A stretch of DNA of 5,762 nucleotides from Planctomycetota bacterium. GTDB lineage: Bacteria; Planctomycetota; Brocadiia; SM23-32. A model generated the notes under the pieces. That model was not told where the DNA came from, ran no database searches, and worked only from the letters and a program-made list of their open reading frames with translations. Location: NCBI GenBank assembly GCA_018334735.1, contig JAGXLK010000196.1, positions 1 to 5,762 of the forward strand. Direction: 5' to 3'. Position 1 is the first letter of the stretch. Every line of letters starts with the position of its first letter. Below, piece after piece: positions 1 to 5,627 of this stretch. Position numbers and translations under genes: made by a program.

Positions 1-1
1 G

Positions 2-751
2 GGAAAATACAAGGGTGATTTTACCGGTTCCATCGGGACCATGGGATGTTTCAGCCTCAGTTCTTACAAGATTACGGGAGCAGGTGAGGCGGGGCTGGTG
101 TTGACGGACGATGAGTGGCTTTATACACGCGCTCAGAACCAGCACGATACAGCGGCCTGCTGGAGGCCAGATCGGTATGCCGTCGAGCGAGAGCCGGGGG
201 AGCTGTTCTGTGGGCAGAACTACCGGATGTCCGAATTGGAAGGAGCAATCAATTACCTCCAGATCCAAGAAACCGAAGTTCAGGCGAGACGATACAATCG
301 GAATATGCGTGAGGTATTGAGGAACCTGGACGAATTTGAAACCGTTCGGCGTCGACCATCAAACGATATCGAAGGGGATGTGGGGTACAAACTTGTTTTC
401 TTCGGTGAGGGTCCGGAGCAAGCCGGGGAAATCATCAAGGCATTGAACGAAGAAGGGGTTAGTGCTGGTGGCCGCGGATCCAAAACGGCCCGTGACTGGC
501 ACATTTATGCTTACTGGGAGCATATCATGAAGCAGAAGACGGCCACCGAAGAGGGATGTCCGTTCACCTGCCCCTATTACGAGGGCAAACTGCCGGACTA
601 TTCGCCCGATATGTGCCCGCGAACCATGGATCTGATGTCACGCGCTATCTTCGTTGACATAAGCCAGTGGTGGACCGAGAATGATTGTTGCCGGGTCGCG
701 GAGGTTATTAACGGAGTCTGTTCCGAGGTGGCGCCCAGGGTGTCCTGCTGA
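2..751 (+). CDS. DegT/DnrJ/EryC1/StrS-family PLP-dependent aminotransferase, 5'-truncated by window edge
   Basis: The reading frame is open to the left edge. The 13 codons before the first ATG (position 41) already encode family sequence (GKYKGDFTGSIGT), so that ATG is internal and the true start lies outside the window. About 249 residues are visible, ending at TGA 749-751. The stretch SSYKITGAGEAG carries the likely PLP Schiff-base lysine (codon 68-70), matching the family pattern of a Lys followed by a Gly/Glu-rich turn. Further on, GQNYRMSELEGAI matches the conserved NYRMSEL block, and CPRTMDLMSRAIFVDI matches the C-terminal block. Family members are usually near 400 residues, so roughly the first 150-190 are missing. 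They transfer an amino group, usually from glutamate or glutamine, to keto sugars or cyclitols such as scyllo-inosose; the substrate here cannot be read from sequence. The C-terminal third is cysteine-rich. It sits 57 bases upstream of a sulfatase on the same strand, so co-transcription is plausible. Family call is firm, specific role unknown. Confidence 0.9.
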   Translation, partial: GKYKGDFTGSIGTMGCFSLSSYKITGAGEAGLVLTDDEWLYTRAQNQHDTAACWRPDRYAVEREPGELFCGQNYRMSELEGAINYLQIQETEVQARRYNRNMREVLRNLDEFETVRRRPSNDIEGDVGYKLVFFGEGPEQAGEIIKALNEEGVSAGGRGSKTARDWHIYAYWEHIMKQKTATEEGCPFTCPYYEGKLPDYSPDMCPRTMDLMSRAIFVDISQWWTENDCCRVAEVINGVCSEVAPRVSC

Positions 752-797
752 TACAATCTGAACTCCAAATCAAATTGCGATACAAATTCATCCGATC

Positions 798-802
798 GGA
801 GG
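798..802 (+). promoter_or_regulatory. Ribosome binding site for sulfatase 1
   Basis: GGAGG lies 6 bases before the ATG at 809, an ideal Shine-Dalgarno spacing. Reading back in frame from 809 to the TGA at 749 there is no ATG, GTG or TTG, so this site fixes the start of sulfatase 1 and rules out an upstream extension encoding a signal peptide. Confidence 0.8.
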
Positions 803-808
803 CCAAAT

Positions 809-2269
809 ATGCCTGATAAGCCTCACATCATTATTTTTAATCCCGATCAATGGCGCGGAGATGTGCTCGGTCACGCAGGCAATCCGGCTGCGGTTACACC
901 GAACCTCGACAGGGTGGTTGAGAACGATGGCGTGACTTTCCGACATGCGTCCTGTCAGCTACCGGTTTGTACGCCGAGCCGCTGCAGTTTTATGACGGGG
1001 TGGTACCCCCATGTCCGAGGCCATCGCTCCCAGCTTTATATGCTGAGAGAAAATGACCCCGTTTTGTTGCAGACACTCAAAGAGAACGGTTATTTCGTCT
1101 GGTGGGGTGGTAAGAATGATCTTGTGCCAGCCCAGCACGGATTTAAGCATGTATGCAATATTAAAAACCAGGTTGAAGGACCGTTTGAACCGGCCGAAAG
1201 CGAATACCAACAGGGCGAGCCGGGCAGCGGGAACTATTACAGCTTTATGAGAGGTAAGGTCTTTAAAGAGGATAAAGCTGATTACCATCGCGATAACGAT
1301 TGGGCCAACATCGAGGACGCGGTTGAATTCATCAAACAATACGACCGTTCCGAACCGCTGTGTTTGTTCCTCGCGTTGAGTTATCCCCACTGTCCATACA
1401 AGGTTGAGGACCCGTGGTACAGCATGATTGACAGGGATAAGTTACCTCCGCGGCGGCCGTTTCCGGCGGAAGGAAATAAAACATCGGTCATCGATATCAT
1501 GGCCGAACGATGCGGGATGATAGACTGGACGGAGGAGCAGCTGGACGAGTTACGCGCCGTCTACTACGGGATGTGCGCGCGAGTCGATCACCAGTTTGGA
1601 CTCATTATGGAAGCGCTCAAAGACGCGGATATGTACGATAATTCGGCCGTGTTCATGTTTTCAGACCACGGCGACCTGACCGGCGACTATAATCTGCCGA
1701 ACAAAAGCTATTCGATTTTTGATGACAATTTGATCCAGGTGCCGTTTATCATCAAGCCGCCGGAGAAGGTTCCGGTCGATAGCGGTGTGAGCGATGCTAT
1801 CGTTGAGCTGATTGATTTTCCCGCGACTGTCTTTGAATTGACCGGTATTGAGCCCGACTGGCGCCATTTTGGCCGGTCACTGGTGCCCGTCATTTCGGGG
1901 CAGACTACAGAACATCGGGATGCGGCTTTTGCCGAAGGTGGTATGCTGCCGGGCGACGTTTTATGGGATGAACATTATGTGCAAAAATACGGAGAAAAAA
2001 ATCCCTACTGGCCCGCGCAGTCGGTCTACACCGAAAACCATCCCGGCGGGCACAAGGCAAGCATGTGCCGAATGCGGGAGTACAAATACGTTCACCGGCT
2101 CTCGGAGTCCGACGAACTTTACGACCTGGTGAACGATCCGATGGAATCGAAAAATATGATCGATGATCCGGATAGGGCTGATGTCCTGGAACGTATGAAA
2201 GACCGATTGATGCGGTGGTATCTGGAAACGAGCGATACGCTACCGATGGACCTGGATGAGCGATGGTGA
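809..2269 (+). CDS. Type I (formylglycine-dependent) sulfatase, S1 / alkaline-phosphatase superfamily
   Basis: This 486-residue protein hydrolyses a sulfate ester or sulfamate, judging by family; the substrate is unknown. Visible active-site features: N-terminal metal ligands D13-Q14 in NPDQWRGD; the maturation motif C54-T-P-S-R58 followed by CSFMTGWYPH, where Cys54 would become formylglycine; K102 in GGKNDL; H194 in SYPHCPY; the metal-binding D286-H287 in FSDHGDLTGDY; and K299 in LPNKSYS. The C-terminal DELYDLVNDPMESKNM is the usual sulfatase ending. Length is normal for the family. In the GKxH block the His common in sulfatases is Asp (GKND), a subgroup-type difference. No signal peptide or membrane segment is present: the protein begins MPDKPHIIIF, directly with the first beta strand. 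It therefore probably acts in the cytoplasm, and it needs a formylglycine-generating enzyme (FGE or anSME) encoded elsewhere. It follows the aminotransferase on the same strand and precedes a 180-base gap. Sulfatase assignment is firm. Confidence 0.95.
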   Translation: MPDKPHIIIFNPDQWRGDVLGHAGNPAAVTPNLDRVVENDGVTFRHASCQLPVCTPSRCSFMTGWYPHVRGHRSQLYMLRENDPVLLQTLKENGYFVWWGGKNDLVPAQHGFKHVCNIKNQVEGPFEPAESEYQQGEPGSGNYYSFMRGKVFKEDKADYHRDNDWANIEDAVEFIKQYDRSEPLCLFLALSYPHCPYKVEDPWYSMIDRDKLPPRRPFPAEGNKTSVIDIMAERCGMIDWTEEQLDELRAVYYGMCARVDHQFGLIMEALKDADMYDNSAVFMFSDHGDLTGDYNLPNKSYSIFDDNLIQVPFIIKPPEKVPVDSGVSDAIVELIDFPATVFELTGIEPDWRHFGRSLVPVISGQTTEHRDAAFAEGGMLPGDVLWDEHYVQKYGEKNPYWPAQSVYTENHPGGHKASMCRMREYKYVHRLSESDELYDLVNDPMESKNMIDDPDRADVLERMKDRLMRWYLETSDTLPMDLDERW

Positions 2270-2287
2270 TGCCTCCGTGAGGGCATC
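2268..2287 (+). other. Small hairpin at the 3' end of sulfatase 1
   Basis: GATGCC (2268-2273) pairs perfectly with GGCATC (2282-2287) around an 8-base interval, and the stem overlaps the TGA stop. No T-run follows, so it does not look like a standard intrinsic terminator. It could limit 3' decay or be chance. A second small palindrome, CCGG-CTG-CCGG, lies at 2302-2312. Confidence 0.3.
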
Positions 2288-2449
2288 CTGCATTCTCAAC
2301 CCCGGCTGCCGGTCAAATTCCAGTTTGTGCATTCTTCTGAAACAACGTAGTTTTTTTACGTTCTCTTTCTACTTCATCCGTCCTTTTCTTGCCCGGATTT
2401 TTGCTTCAGAAAGCTTGTGAAAGATCTCCAGTAAAAAAATGGATGACTC
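2270..2449 (+). other. 180-base intergenic gap between sulfatase 1 and the amidohydrolase
   Basis: No plausible small gene was found: start codons on the + strand here run quickly into stops. The second half is T-rich, then purine-rich just before the next gene. It holds the two small hairpins near 2268-2312 and the inverted repeat at 2344-2362. The best promoter-like pair (TTGTGC 2325-2330, TAGTTT 2348-2353, 17-base spacing) matches the sigma-70 consensus at only 3 of 6 positions in each box. The gap is long compared with the 16-base gap downstream, so it is the most likely site of an internal promoter or operon break, but nothing seen proves either. Confidence 0.4.
2344..2362. repeat. Inverted repeat with T-rich loop in the intergenic gap
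   Basis: AACGTA (2344-2349) and TACGTT (2357-2362) are perfect 6-base inverted arms separated by 7 bases (G followed by T's). The symmetry and spacing could suit a dimeric regulator, but arms this short occur often by chance in T-rich sequence. No matching copy was seen upstream of the other genes. Confidence 0.25.
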
Positions 2450-4033
2450 ATGAATAAATTCAATTTTTTCGACGCATTTTGCACAACCGGACGTCATCTG
2501 AAGTCCAAGAGCGATGATCCTTTCACGCCATCGGATCTTCTGAAAAGCATGGACCGGACCGGGATCTCGGAGGCCTTGGTCATCGATTGCTTGAGCCGGG
2601 AACATCATCCGGCGGCGGGGAACAGGCGTATTCTGGACGAGGTGTCGGATCATCCCCGTCTTCATCCGGCGTGGTCCGCGTTGCCGCACGGAAGTGCCGA
2701 TGAGCAGCCGGAGCCCGAGGAACTGATTGCTGAAATGAGGAAGCACAAGGTCGGTGCTCTGTTTCTTTTCCCGGTTCAGTATGGCTTTACTCTGTCCGAT
2801 TGGGCAGTGGATGTTTTCATCGAACCGCTGGCCGAGGCAGGCGTGCCGGTTTTTATTAACTTCAACGACAATCGTAATAAGGCCATGGATTCGTGCCAAT
2901 GGCCTGAACTGGTACAATTCTGCCGACGATGGCCGTCTCTGCCTGTCATACTGACCGAGTACCGGATCCGTGGGAAAAATCGTCTGCTTTACAGGGCTTT
3001 TGATGCCTGTGAGAGCCTGCACATCGAGCTCAGTGGTTACTGGCTTTACCGTGGTATTGAATACCTGGTACAGCATTGGGGTCCGGAAAGACTGATCTTC
3101 GGGAGCAATTGGCCTTACCTGAATCAATCATGTACGGCGGCGACCGTGAGCATGGCAGAGCTGGACGAAGACGACCGACGCCTGGTCGCCGGGGATAACC
3201 TCCGGCGATTGATCAACTGGTGCGAGCCGGAATATGCCGATGTGGAAATCCCGGAGCCAGAAGATGAGTTTTGTCGCTTTGCGCAGAGCGGGGATCGACC
3301 CGATAATATGACGTTTCTTGATTGCCACGGACATCTCGGGGGGCTTTCGCCGGAATATCACATTCCGGATGGCGAGGTCGCGCGGACGGTTGGTGAAATG
3401 GAACGAATGGGAGTACAGAAGGCGTGTGTGTTCAGTTTCAGCGTCGTACACAGCGACGAACGTTACGAGAACGACGTCGTGGCGGATGCCGTTTCAGAGT
3501 ACCCCGAACGTTTTGTGGGATTCGTCGGCATCAACCCTCACCGAGGACGCGAGAACGTTCTGGAGGAACTGAAACGTGGTGAGGAGATGGGGCTCAGGGG
3601 CATCAAACTGATCCCGCATTACCAGGGCGTGTCGCCGGAGAGTCCCGTCATTGATGCATGTTGCGAATGGGCCGACGAGCGCCGATGGATTGTGCTGAGT
3701 CATAATTGGGGGGGCAACGAGCGGCTGGCGGGTTTGCTGGAGAAATACACCGAAATGTGTTTCATTGCCGGGCATGCCAATGTGGCGTACGGGCCCCTCG
3801 CGCGGGGATATGAGAACTTGCGGATCTGCACCTGCCCGGTACATACGCCGGGGAGCTGCGAGCGTCTGGTCGAAGCGGCCGGTGCAGACCGCGTTTTGTT
3901 CGGTTCGGATCTGCAGGATTTGCCCATATCGTGGGGACTCGGGCCCGTTCTTCAGGCCGATTTGTCTGTGGGTGAAAAACGAATGATTCTGCACGACAAT
4001 CTCAAGCAGATTTTTTCAAAATACACGACGTAA
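2450..4033 (+). CDS. Double-domain amidohydrolase: degenerate N-terminal half fused to an intact C-terminal half
   Basis: This 527-residue protein has two amidohydrolase_2-like TIM-barrel halves joined by an acidic, proline-containing linker (about residues 258-286). The C-terminal half has a full predicted metal site: D291-C-H293-G-H295 in FLDCHGHLGG, K386 in GIKLIPHY, H418 in LSHNWGG, H442 in IAGHANVAYG and D487 in LFGSDLQDLP. The N-terminal half keeps the scaffold but has lost the ligands. Its FFDAFCTTG aligns with FLDCHGHLGG, putting F10 and T12 where the two His stand; the Asp motif reads IFGSN220WP; and VILTEY replaces the GHAN His. Both halves end with the family DNLxxx(I/L) helix (GDNLRRLI, HDNLKQIF). 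Known relatives include lactonases, decarboxylases and other C-O/C-C cleaving enzymes; the reaction here is unknown. Usual family length is roughly 250-350 residues, so this is twice normal. The start at 2450 has only a weak GGA-type ribosome site; nearby ATGs at 2439 and 2443 are out of frame. No signal peptide, so probably cytoplasmic. Only 16 bases separate it from sulfatase 2. Confidence 0.88.
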   Translation: MNKFNFFDAFCTTGRHLKSKSDDPFTPSDLLKSMDRTGISEALVIDCLSREHHPAAGNRRILDEVSDHPRLHPAWSALPHGSADEQPEPEELIAEMRKHKVGALFLFPVQYGFTLSDWAVDVFIEPLAEAGVPVFINFNDNRNKAMDSCQWPELVQFCRRWPSLPVILTEYRIRGKNRLLYRAFDACESLHIELSGYWLYRGIEYLVQHWGPERLIFGSNWPYLNQSCTAATVSMAELDEDDRRLVAGDNLRRLINWCEPEYADVEIPEPEDEFCRFAQSGDRPDNMTFLDCHGHLGGLSPEYHIPDGEVARTVGEMERMGVQKACVFSFSVVHSDERYENDVVADAVSEYPERFVGFVGINPHRGRENVLEELKRGEEMGLRGIKLIPHYQGVSPESPVIDACCEWADERRWIVLSHNWGGNERLAGLLEKYTEMCFIAGHANVAYGPLARGYENLRICTCPVHTPGSCERLVEAAGADRVLFGSDLQDLPISWGLGPVLQADLSVGEKRMILHDNLKQIFSKYTT

Positions 4034-4039
4034 GGAGGG
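4032..4039 (+). promoter_or_regulatory. Ribosome binding site for sulfatase 2, overlapping the amidohydrolase stop codon
   Basis: AAGGAGGG begins inside the TAA stop (4031-4033) of the amidohydrolase. It lies 10-11 bases before the GTG at 4050, slightly long but acceptable spacing. The next in-frame Met codon would remove the first beta strand (PNIVWF), so this site supports the GTG start and suggests translational coupling. Confidence 0.75.
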
Positions 4040-4049
4040 AATATTAACG

Positions 4050-5585
4050 GTGTCCGGACAAAAAGATGAAGAAACGGGAAAGTCCCGGCCGAATATCGTC
4101 TGGTTTATGTGCGATCAGCTGCGCTGGGATGCTGTTGGTTTCACCGGGAATAACATCGTTTCGACGCCCAATCTGGATCGAATTGCCGATATGGGGACGG
4201 TATTCGAGCAGGCCTATGTTCAGTCGCCAGTGTGTGTAACGAGTCGTGCGTGCATGCTGACGGGACGTTATCTGCAAAACCTCAACATGGCGAATGGCTG
4301 TGCTGTGCTCGATCCCTGGGAAGTTACAATGCCGCAGCTTTTTCAGCGGGCCGGGTATGCGACGGGAATGTTCGGGAAGCTTCATCTGACGCCGCAGCAG
4401 TACACCAGAGATGAACTGAACAGCGATCGCCCCATTACGAATGCCGAACCCTTTCTGGAGCCCGCTGGTTTCCAGGCACCGATGCCCGGGGAACCGTATC
4501 GACAGAACTACGGTTTTCAGGAGGTCGTCGGTTTTGAGGACGCGTTATGGGGGGAATACATCGATTGGCTGGAGAAACGCGATGAGTCGCTGGGGCGAGG
4601 TGTGCGGAAGTGGAAGCATAGTGGAGAAGATACAGGCGTTTTCGACGGTGTTGCTCCGGGTTCACCGCTGGGGGATACCGGCGCCGTGAATATTCCGGCG
4701 GAGCTTCATCCTTCATCGTTTATAGCCGAGAGCGCTGTTGAATTTTTCCAGCGCCGGCACGACGAGCAGCCGTGTTTTATGCATGTTTCTTTCGTCGACC
4801 CTCATCATCCGTGGGATCCGCCGGCGGAAATTGCCCGCCATTATCCGCCTGACGAGATGCCGCTGCCGCGGCAGGAGAGTTGTCCGATTGAGTGGCCTCA
4901 GTCTTTGGCGGAGCGAGCATCTGATTTTTCCAATGTTACTCCTGAGCTGACGCGAACGGTCACCGCGTATTATTACGCGATGATCGAGACCATTGACCGA
5001 GCGGTCGGGAGAGTTGTGGAAGCGATTGAGGAGGCGGGCGAGTTGCAAAATACCATTTTTGTTTTCGTAGCCGATCACGGGGAATTGCTGGGCGAGTACG
5101 GGCTTTTCCGGAAGGGTAGTTACCATTTTGACTGTATGATAAGGACGCCGTGTTTTCTCAGCGCGCCGGGAATGTTGCCGCAAGGGCGGCGGGTTAAGGG
5201 GCTGATCGAGTCGATTGATCTGGCGCCGACGTTACTTTCTGTTGCGGGCGTCGAGTCCCATGCTGGTATGCAGGGCAAAGATATGGCACCTGCTCTTCGG
5301 TCAGGAGATACTATCGGTAAAGACCGGGTTTATTGCGAGATGTATACCGCGCCATGGGGACCGTATGTAACCTGCTGGACGCTTCGCACCGAGGGGGCCA
5401 AACTCAACTACTATCCTCAGGATGAGGTGGGCCATCTCTTTGATCTAAATGAGGACCCGGAGGAGATTCGCGATCTGTGGGCTTTGCCTGCATATCGGAA
5501 ACTGAGGGACGAAATGATGGCGGGATTGCTGCGGGCGCAGCATGAGCAGGCTGATCCACTACCACGGATACTGAGCCAATACTGA
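4050..5585 (+). CDS. Type I (formylglycine-dependent) sulfatase with variant maturation motif
   Basis: This 511-residue protein starts at GTG and is a second S1 sulfatase, clearly divergent from the first. Visible features: D22-Q23 in FMCDQLRWD (metal site); C62-V-T-S-R66 in SPVCVTSRACMLTGRY (maturation motif); K110 and H112 in FGKLHL; H252 in DPHHPWDPP; D342-H343 in FVADHGELLGEYG (metal site); K355 in LFRKGSYHF; and the typical ending HLFDLNEDPEE. Unlike the first sulfatase, it keeps the full GKxH block. The Pro or Ala usual at motif position 3 is Thr, while Cys, Ser and Arg are kept, so formylglycine maturation is likely but not certain. No signal peptide is present: the N-terminus is short and charged (MSGQKDEETGKSR) before the first strand, again pointing to the cytoplasm. 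The insert around residues 115-215 is longer than in sulfatase 1 and may shape substrate choice. It is very likely in one transcript with the amidohydrolase, 16 bases upstream. Substrate unknown; family call firm. Confidence 0.95.
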   Translation: MSGQKDEETGKSRPNIVWFMCDQLRWDAVGFTGNNIVSTPNLDRIADMGTVFEQAYVQSPVCVTSRACMLTGRYLQNLNMANGCAVLDPWEVTMPQLFQRAGYATGMFGKLHLTPQQYTRDELNSDRPITNAEPFLEPAGFQAPMPGEPYRQNYGFQEVVGFEDALWGEYIDWLEKRDESLGRGVRKWKHSGEDTGVFDGVAPGSPLGDTGAVNIPAELHPSSFIAESAVEFFQRRHDEQPCFMHVSFVDPHHPWDPPAEIARHYPPDEMPLPRQESCPIEWPQSLAERASDFSNVTPELTRTVTAYYYAMIETIDRAVGRVVEAIEEAGELQNTIFVFVADHGELLGEYGLFRKGSYHFDCMIRTPCFLSAPGMLPQGRRVKGLIESIDLAPTLLSVAGVESHAGMQGKDMAPALRSGDTIGKDRVYCEMYTAPWGPYVTCWTLRTEGAKLNYYPQDEVGHLFDLNEDPEEIRDLWALPAYRKLRDEMMAGLLRAQHEQADPLPRILSQY

Positions 5586-5627
5586 GCAAGAGGAGCGCGG
5601 GAGACGGTTTCAGTAATTGTTTCGAAG

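Noticed and set aside
750..785. Direct repeat GATACAA (750-756 and 779-785) with several CAAAT words before sulfatase 1
   Set aside because: Seven bases, partly within the stop codon of the aminotransferase, in a short A-rich spacer; too short to claim an operator.
959..1390. Minus-strand open frame (143 codons) opposite sulfatase 1
   Set aside because: Antisense to the maturation-motif region of a firm gene; no independent evidence.
2325..2353. Promoter-like pair TTGTGC / TAGTTT with 17-base spacing
   Set aside because: Only 3 of 6 matches in each box; such pairs are expected by chance in an AT-rich gap.
2369..3127. Long minus-strand open frame (252 codons) across the gap and the first half of the amidohydrolase
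   Set aside because: It lies antisense to a gene with clear family motifs, has no recognisable domain, and its basic, Arg/Pro-rich composition is typical of a shadow frame in GC-rich coding DNA.
3494..3994. Minus-strand open frame (166 codons) opposite the catalytic amidohydrolase half
   Set aside because: It covers bases whose + strand reading contains the conserved metal-site motifs; no domain and no ribosome site of its own.
4713..5183. Minus-strand open frame (156 codons) opposite sulfatase 2
   Set aside because: Arg-rich shadow of a well-supported sulfatase; no motif seen.
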